A stretch of 30,543 nucleotides of DNA. Source: a virus. The notes below the pieces were generated by a model. The model was not told where the DNA came from and searched no databases. It worked only from the letters and a program-made list of their open reading frames with translations. The translations under genes and the position numbers were made by a program. Each line of letters starts with the position of its first letter. Position 1 is the first letter of the stretch. This document shows, one piece after another, positions 7,005 through 14,782 of the stretch. The stretch spans positions 1-30,543 of the IMG/VR virus record IMGVR_UViG_3300000101_000094; one strand, given 5' to 3'.

Positions 7005-7318
7005 CTACCTCTCCTTAAAACATTCATTGAACTAGGGCAACCAAAACCTGGTCCCACATTATTACTTTCTATATGTGGTTCAGGCCTTTTACCATTTTTC
7101 CATCTAGCTGGACAAGTGTATATACATTGAAACCCACCATCAGATAATTTCTTTTTCTGTTTGATATAACACCACATATCATCTCTACGATCTTTCTCTC
7201 TTTGTATCTTATTAATTCTTTCACGTTTTTTTGCTTCAACAGGATCAACACCTCTTGGTGGTGGTACCGCACCTACACTAAAGCTTAAGACTATGAGAAG
7301 AAGAAAAAGTTTCTTAAT
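7001..7318 (-). CDS. Exported cysteine-containing protein with non-canonical start
   Basis: A 105-residue frame with no ATG, GTG, TTG or CTG at its 5' end. It opens at ATA (7321-7319) or ATT (7318-7316) with GGGAGG six to nine bases upstream, inside the end of the adhesin gene. The N-terminus IIKKLFLLLIVLSFSVGA is a textbook signal peptide, so initiation must be at or very near this point. The mature part is charged (EAKKRERINKIQREKDRRDD) and then has four cysteines (WCYIK, FQCIYTCP, GFGCPS), suggesting disulfides in the periplasm. The stop overlaps the cytochrome start (ATGA). No family recognised. Confidence 0.6.
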   Translation of the reverse strand: MKKLFLLLIVLSFSVGAVPPPRGVDPVEAKKRERINKIQREKDRRDDMWCYIKQKKKLSDGGFQCIYTCPARWKNGKRPEPHIESNNVGPGFGCPSSMNVLRRGR

Positions 7319-10023
7319 TATACCGGACCTCCCGTTGCACCGCCAATAGAATATTTTTCTTCTGCTGTTTGAACTTTACTTTGTTTATATCTTACAATTA
7401 CAACACCTGAACCTCCGGCTGATCCCCCAGCTGGTGAAGCTGGTGTGTAACCACCTCCACCTCCACCACCTCGATTCGCAATTGCATCTACGGTTGCAGC
7501 TTGAGAGGCGCCATTAGCTCCACCTCCGAAACCACCTATTCCTCCGGTAACACCATTCGGTGTTGAACCAGCACCTCCGCCACCGGCATAACCTACCATA
7601 TCTCCTGATATGTTGAAAGCTAAACCTCCACCTCCAGGTCCGTTACGGGCAGCGGCATGACCTGTACTACCTTTTCCACCAGCACCGCCTCCGCCACCTG
7701 AAGCACCCCAATCTACGATTACACCACCACCTCCTGAACTACCTGCTCCTCCAATTCCGGTAGCAGCTTGAAAACTTAATCCTGCAAGTGCTCCAGGTCT
7801 AGAGGCTCCTGGTCCTCCAACACCGCCACCTCCAGAACCACCACCTCTACCTCCTGGTCCATCATAGTGACCACCGCCTCCACCTCCGAGTGCTGTTACT
7901 GAAAATGCAACAGAGTTTGATCCGTTAGCTCCAGCAGTATTTGGTGGTCCGTTTCCTGCAGCTCCACCAGCACCAATAACAACTGGGTATCCTGTACCGC
8001 CTGTTACTGATTGTTGTTCTCTATAAACTAACCCACCGGCGCCGCCACCTCCACCATTATAATTACCACCTCCACCACCGCCACCACCTACGATTAGATA
8101 ATCTACTTCCATATCTTCTGAAGGTGTAAATGTTGCAGGACTATTAAAAGTATGCACTCTATAACCATCACCCGGAAGGCTTATAGTTCCGCCAGTTGAT
8201 GAACCACCTTGTGACACAATTCCTGGTTGGTTAGTTCTAGCGTATCTTACAATTACAACACCTGAACCGCCAGCTTGGCCAACAGCACTGGGCGCACCGC
8301 CTCCGCCTCCGCCACCACGATTTGCTGTGCCAGCAGCTCCCCCAGCACCGCCACCTCCTATACCTCCTGCACCAGGTGTAGCAGCTCCACCTCCGCCACC
8401 ACCTGCATAAGCAACAGTAACAGCTTCATTTTCAAAATTAGAATAAAATCCATCGCCACCTTTTCCACCTGTACCAGCAGATCCCTCATGACCTGCTTGA
8501 GTTGCACCACCTCCACCAGCAGGTCGATTGGAAGCTGGAGCACTAGCGCCTGCTGTTCCTTGATGATCAGTACCAAGACCACCAACATTAGGTCCGGTAT
8601 ATCCAGCACCGCCGCCGGAACCTCCACTCATACCACGTCCGTGAGTACCTGGATTATAACCACCCCCACCACCTCCACCACCTTGAGCATAGTAAGTATC
8701 ACCGAAACCTGAATTAGCACCGTTAGCTCCAGCAGAGGTAGCTGTAGCAGGAGAAGAACCTGCTCCTCCATCACCAACTGTTATAGTATATGATGTTCCA
8801 TCTGTAACTGCTATTCCTTGTTTTAATAAAACACCACCTGCACCACCGCCACCGCCATTACCATTTCCACTACCTCCACCTCCTGCAATAATTAAAGCTT
8901 CAAGCGAACCATCAAAATCTGGAACAAAAGTTCCAGATGATGTAAATTTATGAACAGCATAAGCATTTGATGTTGTTTTTGTACCGCCAGTAGATCCTGG
9001 AAAACCGTTTGCAGTTCCAGTACCCTGTGTTGAATTGTAACTTATAATAATTCGTCCTGAACCGCCTGCACCTCCAGCAGAACCAGGATATCCTCCACCG
9101 CCTCCGCCTCCACCACGATTCGTAGTGCCTGCAACACCTGCTACACTAGCATATCCTCCATTACCGCCACCACCGGCTCCGCCTTGTGGAAATCCTGGAA
9201 GTCCAGCCGGTGAGCTGCTAGCTGGACCATATATTCCTCCGCCACCTCCACCTCCATAAGCAGTAGATGTGAAATCTATACTTGAATTTACTCCTGCACC
9301 ACCATGAGAAAAACCCATTTTTGGAACTGAACCTCCAGGACTACCTCCAATACTATCACCGCCTGGTGCTCCAGCACCTCCGCCTCCGCCACCAGCTCCA
9401 AGAGCTGCTCCAGCTGAATCACCTCTACCACCATCATGACCCTCTACTGGAAAAATAAGACCTTTATTACCGAAACCACCATCTCTATCAGCTGCATATC
9501 CTCCTGCACCTCCGCCTGAACCACCTAAAGCTCCGTTTTCAGAGTTTGGAGAACCACCGCCTCCTTGAGCACCATACCCTCCACCTGATGAACTAACAGT
9601 TGCGAACATAGAATTAGTTCCGTTTGCACCATTTGTTCCATCACTTCCAGTTCCTCCGCCAGCTCCTCCACCACCAACAGAAACATTGTATGTTGTATCT
9701 TCTGTTACATAAAGTATACCTTGTCTAACACCACCTGCACCTCCACCACCACCTAAGTTACCTGCACCTCCAGCACCTCCGCCAACTACAAGAAAATTAA
9801 CAAACCCATCAAATTTAGGAACAAAAGTGGCTGAACTATCAAAAGTGTGAACAGCAATAGAACCATTAACTGTTTGAGTTCCGCCAGTTGAATTTGTGGC
9901 TGCGTTTGCAGTTGGAACGCCGCCTTCTGAAAAAGTAGTTAATCCTACAGGATATTGATAACCTGTTGGCCGAGCTATATTTTTTTTTGAGAATAAACTA
10001 AAATTTCCATATTGATCAGCCAT
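7318..10023 (-). CDS. Glycine-rich tail adhesin/fibre-like protein with three repeats
   Basis: 901 residues built of three homologous units (about 46-335, 343-600, 606-880). Each begins TGGT...VHTFxSxxTFxP, then a beta segment ending LIVGGGG, runs of GGGGGAGG separated by short loops, and closes with GGSGVVIVRY or GGSGRIIISY. Such glycine-rich domains form polyglycine II bundles in phage receptor-binding proteins (for example S16-type adhesins) and in pelagiphage tail proteins. The probable role is host surface recognition. The base composition is unlike its neighbours because of glycine codons. Frames seen on the opposite strand inside it are shadows. Confidence 0.72.
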   Translation of the reverse strand: MADQYGNFSLFSKKNIARPTGYQYPVGLTTFSEGGVPTANAATNSTGGTQTVNGSIAVHTFDSSATFVPKFDGFVNFLVVGGGAGGAGNLGGGGGAGGVRQGILYVTEDTTYNVSVGGGGAGGGTGSDGTNGANGTNSMFATVSSSGGGYGAQGGGGSPNSENGALGGSGGGAGGYAADRDGGFGNKGLIFPVEGHDGGRGDSAGAALGAGGGGGGAGAPGGDSIGGSPGGSVPKMGFSHGGAGVNSSIDFTSTAYGGGGGGGIYGPASSSPAGLPGFPQGGAGGGGNGGYASVAGVAGTTNRGGGGGGGGYPGSAGGAGGSGRIIISYNSTQGTGTANGFPGSTGGTKTTSNAYAVHKFTSSGTFVPDFDGSLEALIIAGGGGSGNGNGGGGGAGGVLLKQGIAVTDGTSYTITVGDGGAGSSPATATSAGANGANSGFGDTYYAQGGGGGGGGYNPGTHGRGMSGGSGGGAGYTGPNVGGLGTDHQGTAGASAPASNRPAGGGGATQAGHEGSAGTGGKGGDGFYSNFENEAVTVAYAGGGGGGAATPGAGGIGGGGAGGAAGTANRGGGGGGGAPSAVGQAGGSGVVIVRYARTNQPGIVSQGGSSTGGTISLPGDGYRVHTFNSPATFTPSEDMEVDYLIVGGGGGGGGNYNGGGGGAGGLVYREQQSVTGGTGYPVVIGAGGAAGNGPPNTAGANGSNSVAFSVTALGGGGGGHYDGPGGRGGGSGGGGVGGPGASRPGALAGLSFQAATGIGGAGSSGGGGVIVDWGASGGGGGAGGKGSTGHAAARNGPGGGGLAFNISGDMVGYAGGGGAGSTPNGVTGGIGGFGGGANGASQAATVDAIANRGGGGGGGYTPASPAGGSAGGSGVVIVRYKQSKVQTAEEKYSIGGATGGPV

Positions 10024-10165
10024 ACATTTTTCCTTTATGTTTCATATAACCTTGTTTCGTTTGTCTTTTACGATCTGAGTGTTTACCTGCACCCGATTTA
10101 GGAGCATTTAAATGTACTAAATTTCTTTGTGTAATTTCTTTTTTAAAATCTTTTAACTTCTTCAT
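10016..10165 (-). CDS. Small basic protein (49 aa)
   Basis: A 50-codon frame filling the gap between the EF-hand gene and the adhesin gene. Its ATG (10165-10163) overlaps the upstream stop, and its TGA overlaps the adhesin start by eight bases. Very basic and hydrophilic (KKLKDFKKEITQRN, then GKHSDRKRQTKQGYMKHKGK). No hydrophobic segment. It may be a virion-assembly or nucleic-acid-binding peptide; no family recognised. The perfect coupling and absence of internal stops support it. Confidence 0.6.
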   Translation of the reverse strand: MKKLKDFKKEITQRNLVHLNAPKSGAGKHSDRKRQTKQGYMKHKGKMYG

Positions 10166-10506
10166 TTTTTATTCATCCAAGCAGTAACACCCATAAATGC
10201 ACCAGCAACACCAGCAGCCGCAATAAAATAAGTTGGAGCCATAGTTGCAAGTAAGTCAGCTGATTTAGTTAGACCTATAAGTTCACAAAACATAATACAA
10301 GCTGGATAACTTATCATTCCAATTAAAGCATACCACGCCATCATTCTTTGATGTTTTTGCCTTCTATTAGCTCTTTCAATATCTTCAATCTCTTTTATAT
10401 CTTTTATTTCAGCGTCTGTTATTTCACCATCTTCATCAATATCATATTTCTCTAATACTGATCCTGGTTGTAATCTTTTTCCTTGTGTTGTTTTGGCTTT
10501 TACCAT
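10162..10506 (-). CDS. Membrane protein with an EF-hand calcium-binding loop
   Basis: 114 residues. A canonical 12-residue EF-hand loop occupies 22-33 (DIDEDGEITDAE): acidic positions 1, 3, 5, Gly at 6, Ile at 8 and Glu at 12. It is followed by a charged helix (34-55) and two hydrophobic segments (about 57-78 and 88-110). The arrangement suggests a membrane protein with a calcium-sensing cytoplasmic or virion-interior head. It is located between a membrane protein gene and the adhesin in one operon, so it could be structural or holin-like; neither is proven. Confidence 0.62.
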   Translation of the reverse strand: MVKAKTTQGKRLQPGSVLEKYDIDEDGEITDAEIKDIKEIEDIERANRRQKHQRMMAWYALIGMISYPACIMFCELIGLTKSADLLATMAPTYFIAAAGVAGAFMGVTAWMNKK

Positions 10507-11061
10507 TTACTTATTCTCCGAACTTGCTACAATTTTGTTTTCTTGGTCTTGAAAAGCTGGAGCACTTAATATAAATCCTATTGACCACCACATCGCCCAT
10601 GCTGTTAATATTATAGCTGTGCCTCCAATTACTGAGTGTTTAACCATACTAAGAAACTTTTTTCGCCTTCTTAACTGTTCATAAACTTGTTTTTCTCTAC
10701 TGGCTTTTATCTGGCGCCTTTTAAAAATAAATTCCTTATACCCATCAGCCCCTAAATGTTGTAAAGCTCCCCAATAAAACATATGCTTAATTTCTTTCTC
10801 CATTTCCTGCAACTTCTGTTTTGCAATTATATGATCAAATGCTTCAGAAGTTGCTGATTTAGCAAAACCTATTTTCTCGAATAAACCAGGTTTATTCTCC
10901 GTTTCATTTTGACTCATATGTTCATGTACATCTGCCACATGACCAGCCCATTTACTTAACTGGTTGTAGACATTTTGAACATCTTGTCCTAACTGTACAG
11001 CCTTCTTTACTCCATTAAAAGCAGCTCCTGCCAGCGCTAACGCTGATACCGGATCTATCAT
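10507..11061 (-). CDS. Hypothetical membrane-associated protein
   Basis: 184 residues. The N-terminus (MIDPVSALALAGAAFNGVKKAVQLGQDV) is an amphipathic/hydrophobic helix; the middle is long, helical and charged; one membrane segment lies near 143-165. First gene of the minus-strand operon, preceded by GAGAGG and by a CATAAATA late-promoter-like motif 74 nt upstream, so probably expressed late with the adhesin. It may be a virion or lysis-related membrane protein; no family name can be given. Confidence 0.6.
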   Translation of the reverse strand: MIDPVSALALAGAAFNGVKKAVQLGQDVQNVYNQLSKWAGHVADVHEHMSQNETENKPGLFEKIGFAKSATSEAFDHIIAKQKLQEMEKEIKHMFYWGALQHLGADGYKEFIFKRRQIKASREKQVYEQLRRRKKFLSMVKHSVIGGTAIILTAWAMWWSIGFILSAPAFQDQENKIVASSENK

Positions 11062-11134
11062 GTTTGCCTCTCAAAAATAATTTAGGTCATATATTATGAA
11101 CCCATGACAAACACTTCTGCCCAACCAACGCTGT

Positions 11135-11142
11135 TATTTATG
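11135..11142 (-). promoter_or_regulatory. Late-promoter-like CATAAATA motif
   Basis: The minus strand reads CATAAATA, one base from the T4 late promoter element TATAAATA, in the gap between divergent genes. It faces the minus-strand operon starting at 11061. The same eight bases occur before the gp54-like gene and before gp48 in this window. Confidence 0.55.
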
Positions 11143-11167
11143 TTAATATTTTTTCTATATACCTGAT

Positions 11168-11857
11168 ATGAGTACACTAAAAATGAAAAAAATTAAACGA
11201 TCTATCGTTAAACCTAGAAGCCAAAGTAAATTAGATGATAAAAAAGCGGACCAACTTTTGAGTTGGTACAGCACCGAAAAATCGTCTAAATTTGCCTTTA
11301 ATCGTATCAAAGGACATATGAAAAAAAAATATAAGGTTAATGCCTCGGAACAGGCAAAAACTATGCCACCAAGATTTGGCTATATTTGTTGTATGCTTGA
11401 AGATAAAAAAGAACTACCAGATTCTTGGCAGAAGTATTATGATAGTAATGTAAACGAACTTTTACAGAAAATAAAAGACAATCCCATTCTAGAACCAGAG
11501 AAGCCTAAAATAACAATTCAAGATCGACTAAGAATGAAAGCTGATGATTGCATTGGTGAGTTAGAAGGCCAAGTAGATGAAGTAATGGACTCTGATTTTC
11601 AAGTAAAACCATCTGCTTTAGAGATTCTTAAAAAATTTGGTATGAAATCCATGCACACTAGATTTATTAAGAAATGGGCTGAAAATGAAAAAGAAGAATG
11701 GGAAGAAGCTTTATTAGGTAAAGATGAAATACTAACAGAGGCATATGGTTTGCCTAAATCAAAGTTAAAAAAAATGGTCGACTATTATAATTCGGTAATA
11801 GAAGATTGTTCAAAGATAAAAAGCTTGACAATTAAGAAAACCAATGTTAAGGTATAA
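11168..11857 (+). CDS. Conserved-type phage protein of unknown function
   Basis: 229 residues, strongly charged and predicted helical, no signal peptide or membrane span. A basic N-terminus (KMKKIKRSIVKPR) is followed by a central block IQDRLRMKADDCIGELEGQVDEVM and a C-terminal EKEEWEEALLGKDEI segment. Similar proteins sit next to DNA-replication genes in T4-like marine phages. It precedes RNase H by two bases and is probably co-transcribed with it. A nucleic-acid-related role is only inference. Confidence 0.6.
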   Translation: MSTLKMKKIKRSIVKPRSQSKLDDKKADQLLSWYSTEKSSKFAFNRIKGHMKKKYKVNASEQAKTMPPRFGYICCMLEDKKELPDSWQKYYDSNVNELLQKIKDNPILEPEKPKITIQDRLRMKADDCIGELEGQVDEVMDSDFQVKPSALEILKKFGMKSMHTRFIKKWAENEKEEWEEALLGKDEILTEAYGLPKSKLKKMVDYYNSVIEDCSKIKSLTIKKTNVKV

Positions 11858-11859
11858 GA

Positions 11860-12708
11860 ATGATAATATTCGACTATAACCAAGTTGCCATCTCTAATTT
11901 GATGGAACAAATAGGATACTCTAAAACAGAAGTTGAAGAGGGTCTTGTCCGACACATGATACTTAATACAATTAGAACTTATGTGAAAAAATTTAAAAAA
12001 ACATATGGACCTGAAATAATAATTGCCTGCGATAATAGAAATTATTGGCGTAAACAAATATTTCCTAATTATAAGGCATCAAGAAAAAAAGTTCGAGAAG
12101 CATCAGGCCATGATTGGAATATGATATTTGAATGTTTAAATAAAATTCGTGATGAACTGAAAGAAAATGCACCATATAAAGTAATTGAGATTGATACCTG
12201 TGAAGCAGATGATATTATAGCTACACTTGCTACAAAATATTCATCTAATGAAAAGGTCATGATTTTATCAAGTGATAAAGACTTTGCTCAATTACAGAAA
12301 TTTAAAAATGTCGATCAGTTTTCACCAATATTAAAAAAACATATTAAAGAAGAGTTACCTAAGTTACAATTAAAACAGTTGATTATTCGTGGTGATAAAA
12401 CTGATGGTATACCAAATATACTTTCAGCTGATGATGTATTTGTTACAGGTGGTCGCCAAAAGCCAATTACAAATAAAAAGATTATTAATTGGTTGAATGA
12501 AAATCCTAAAGATTTTTGCAATGAAGATATGTATCGTAATTATACAAGAAATGAAACTTTAATAGATTTATCAAAAGTTCCTGAAGAGCTTAAGGAAAAG
12601 ATACTACATAGTTATGATACATTTCAAGTTAAAACAAAACAACACTTTATGAATTATATGATAAAGAAAAGACTTAAAAATTTATTGGAAGTTATTGATG
12701 AATTTTAA
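11860..12708 (+). CDS. rnh: RNase H / 5'-3' exonuclease (T4 Rnh-type)
   Basis: 282 residues with the FEN/5' nuclease acidic motifs of T4 RNase H: D5 in IIFDYNQ, D58 in ACDNRNYWRKQIFPNYKASR, the EADD cluster at 115-118, SSDKD at 137-141 and GDKTDGIPN at 178-186. The basic stretch after D58 is the usual arch/bridge region. In T4 this enzyme removes RNA primers from lagging-strand fragments together with gp32. Length is close to T4's (305 aa). It is followed by a DUF6433-like gene. Confidence 0.9.
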   Translation: MIIFDYNQVAISNLMEQIGYSKTEVEEGLVRHMILNTIRTYVKKFKKTYGPEIIIACDNRNYWRKQIFPNYKASRKKVREASGHDWNMIFECLNKIRDELKENAPYKVIEIDTCEADDIIATLATKYSSNEKVMILSSDKDFAQLQKFKNVDQFSPILKKHIKEELPKLQLKQLIIRGDKTDGIPNILSADDVFVTGGRQKPITNKKIINWLNENPKDFCNEDMYRNYTRNETLIDLSKVPEELKEKILHSYDTFQVKTKQHFMNYMIKKRLKNLLEVIDEF

Positions 12709-12729
12709 AGTATAATATGAGAGGTTTAA

Positions 12730-13164
12730 ATGAGTTCTGAAAAATTATATTCCGAGATATTTGAAGATTTTGATAAATGTGAAACTAAAAAAGAAAGAAT
12801 AGGATTACTTAGAAAATTTGGTGATAGAATATTTATTAACTTTTTAGAATATGCTTTTAATCCTAACATTGAATTCGATAAAGAGTCCTTTCCATCAACT
12901 TATAGACCGGCAGTAGAACCAGCTGGTTTAAATTTTAGTTATTTAAATCTAGAGGTACCAAAACTTTATAGATTTATAAAGAACCACCCATCAAGAGCTC
13001 CAGGACTTACTGAAGAGAAACAAAGGAGACTTTTAGTAGTTGTTCTTGAATCTTTACACGCTGATGAAGCTAGAATCCTTGTGCATTTATTTGATAAAGA
13101 TTTAAAAGTAAAACATCTCACCAAAAAACTTGTACAAGAGGCCTTTCCGGAAATTCTTATATGA
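12730..13164 (+). CDS. DUF6433-like conserved phage protein
   Basis: 144 residues resembling a conserved family of T4-like marine phages (I recall it as DUF6433; this needs a profile search). Typical parts are LNLEVPKLYRFIKNHPSRAPGLTEEKQRRLLVVVLESLHADEARIL, a helical domain with a basic patch. Good ribosome binding site GAGAGG before ATG 12730. The gene overlaps the next start (ATGA). Function unknown. Confidence 0.6.
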   Translation: MSSEKLYSEIFEDFDKCETKKERIGLLRKFGDRIFINFLEYAFNPNIEFDKESFPSTYRPAVEPAGLNFSYLNLEVPKLYRFIKNHPSRAPGLTEEKQRRLLVVVLESLHADEARILVHLFDKDLKVKHLTKKLVQEAFPEILI

Positions 13165-13478
13165 AGATAGTTGTTGTTGCAGGTGCATTTAATCCACTCA
13201 CATCAGCTGATATTACTTTTTTTGATGAATCTGCTAAACATGGTAAATATTTGATAGTTGGTATATATTCTGATAATTGGTTGAAAAGAAACTCAAAGCA
13301 CTCACATATACCGTGGGATGATAGAGCTCAGGTGGTAAGAGAAATAGATAGTGTAAATGGGGTTAATTTTTTTAATGATGATGATGATTCAGTCACGGAT
13401 TTGCTAATCAAAGTTAGAGGTTGGTATCCAAGTGATGAAATCATTTATATTGATGATAAAGGAAAAAAATATTTATGA
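13161..13478 (+). CDS. Degenerate, truncated cytidylyltransferase-like protein
   Basis: 105 residues resembling RfaE/TagD-type nucleotidyltransferases: MKIVVVAGAFNPLTSAD, then LIVGIYSDNWLKRNSK, PWDDRAQVV and a C-terminal strand EIIYIDD. The normal active-site HxGH is replaced by TSAD (residues 14-17), removing both histidines. The chain also stops before the usual C-terminal GGDR-type segment. It is therefore probably not catalytic. It may be a nucleotide-binding or regulatory relic, or may work with the next genes. It sits in an ATGA-coupled string with a glycosyltransferase. Confidence 0.65.
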   Translation: MKIVVVAGAFNPLTSADITFFDESAKHGKYLIVGIYSDNWLKRNSKHSHIPWDDRAQVVREIDSVNGVNFFNDDDDSVTDLLIKVRGWYPSDEIIYIDDKGKKYL

Positions 13479-14269
13479 AAGTAGCCGTAGTTACACCAAC
13501 GATAGGTCAAGATTGTTTGACAACGTGTTTAGAATCAATACAAAATCAAGAGTATCTTGACATAGTTCATTATGTTTTTATAGATGGTGAAGAACATAAA
13601 TCCGCCTGTGAATGGGCTATAGGAAATAGAGAAAGATTAAAAAAAGAAATTAAAATACCAGTTAAAACAATATCACTACAAGATAATGTTGGAAAAGGTT
13701 GGTATGGGCATAGAGCGTATTCTGCCTGTTCTTTTCTTGTAAATGCTGATTTAATATGTTATCTTGATGAAGATAACTGGTTTGAACCAGATCATGTAAA
13801 ACGATTAGTGGAGAAAATAAAAGATGGAGCAGATTGGGCGTACTCATTACGAAAAATTTATGATCAGAATGAAAAGTTTGTATGTGAAGATAATTGCGAA
13901 TCCCTTGGTAAATGGCCTGTATATTTTGATGATCAAGTATATCACATTGACACCTCATCTTTTATTGTTAAGCGTGATATTGCTACTAGCATTGGACACT
14001 CTTGGTACGGGCAATGGGGTGCTGATAGACAATTTTTCCACAACTTGAAGTTACAATATCCAAATTATACCTGTACGAATAAACATACCTTATGCTATCG
14101 CTTAGATAATAATACAGGTAAAGGTGAGTCTAATCCCAATTCGGTTGGTAAAGATTTCTTTGATAAAGGTAACTCTCAAAACAAAAAAAGATATAATGGT
14201 AAATATCCTTGGACAAAAGAAGTTGATACAATAGCTCACATTGGACCACAAATATCAATTATAAAGTGA
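13475..14269 (+). CDS. Family 2 glycosyltransferase
   Basis: 264 residues with a GT-A fold: MKVAVVTPTIGQ at the start, SIQNQEYLDIVHYVFIDG, NVGKG and the metal/UDP-binding DED at 98-100 in CYLDEDNW. A later WYGQWGADRQFF segment may be part of the acceptor site. It would transfer a sugar from a nucleotide donor. Together with RmlC-like and GalE-like genes downstream it forms a sugar cassette that could modify host LPS/capsule, phage proteins or DNA. ATGA overlap with the upstream gene. Confidence 0.78.
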   Translation: MKVAVVTPTIGQDCLTTCLESIQNQEYLDIVHYVFIDGEEHKSACEWAIGNRERLKKEIKIPVKTISLQDNVGKGWYGHRAYSACSFLVNADLICYLDEDNWFEPDHVKRLVEKIKDGADWAYSLRKIYDQNEKFVCEDNCESLGKWPVYFDDQVYHIDTSSFIVKRDIATSIGHSWYGQWGADRQFFHNLKLQYPNYTCTNKHTLCYRLDNNTGKGESNPNSVGKDFFDKGNSQNKKRYNGKYPWTKEVDTIAHIGPQISIIK

Positions 14270-14278
14270 TAATATATT

Positions 14279-14782
14279 ATGCAAGTTGATTTCACAGAAT
14301 TAAATAATGTTTTTGTACTTACACCACCAGCTATATTTGAAGATTTTAGAGGACACAATATAGAGTCTTTTAATAAAAAGGTGTATGAAGAAACCATAGT
14401 AGTAAGAGATTGGGTTGTTGATAGTATAAGTTCATCAAGAAAACACGTTTTGCGTGGTATACACGGTGATGATTGTACAACTAAACTTGTTTCATGTTTA
14501 TATGGTTCTATTTACCTTGTTGTTTTAAATAATGATCCAGAGTCACCTCAGTATAAACAATGGGCATCTTTCACATTATCAGATGCAAATAAAAAACAGG
14601 TTCTAATACCACCTAAATTTGGTAATGGTCATGTTGTTATGTCTGACCATGCTGTGTTTAGTTATAAATTAGACTCTTATCATAATTATAATAATCAATT
14701 TACAATTCGTTGGAATGATGAAGAAGCTCACAACATTTGGTGGCCAGTTAAAAAACCAATTACTTCACTTAGGGACTCATGA
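14279..14782 (+). CDS. RmlC-like dTDP-4-dehydrorhamnose 3,5-epimerase family protein
   Basis: 167 residues of the RmlC cupin family: FEDFRGHNIESFNKK, then HVLRGIHGDDCTTKLV with the probable catalytic base H62, LYGSIYLVVLN, IPPKFGNGHVV, and a C-terminal NIWWPVKKPITSLRDS like the RmlC end. Slightly shorter than bacterial RmlC (about 180 aa). It would epimerise a 4-keto sugar nucleotide. ATGA overlap with the GalE-like gene supports a shared pathway. Exact sugar unknown. Confidence 0.75.
   Translation: MQVDFTELNNVFVLTPPAIFEDFRGHNIESFNKKVYEETIVVRDWVVDSISSSRKHVLRGIHGDDCTTKLVSCLYGSIYLVVLNNDPESPQYKQWASFTLSDANKKQVLIPPKFGNGHVVMSDHAVFSYKLDSYHNYNNQFTIRWNDEEAHNIWWPVKKPITSLRDS

Noticed and set aside
7069-7272. 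67-aa minus-strand frame
   Set aside because: Out of frame with the signal-peptide gene at 7001-7318, which fills the same gap better and overlaps both neighbours.
7001-7318. Methanol dehydrogenase small subunit (MxaI) as identity of the exported protein
   Set aside because: Considered because of the pqqA/cytochrome context, but cysteine pattern and sequence do not resemble MxaI.
8358-8627. Minus-strand Val/Leu-rich frame within the adhesin gene
   Set aside because: A frame-shifted reading of GGT/GGA repeats; no independent start signals.
8275-8712. Plus-strand Ser/Thr-rich frame within the glycine-rich gene
   Set aside because: It is the complement of glycine codons of the adhesin; low complexity, no ribosome binding site, isolated strand.
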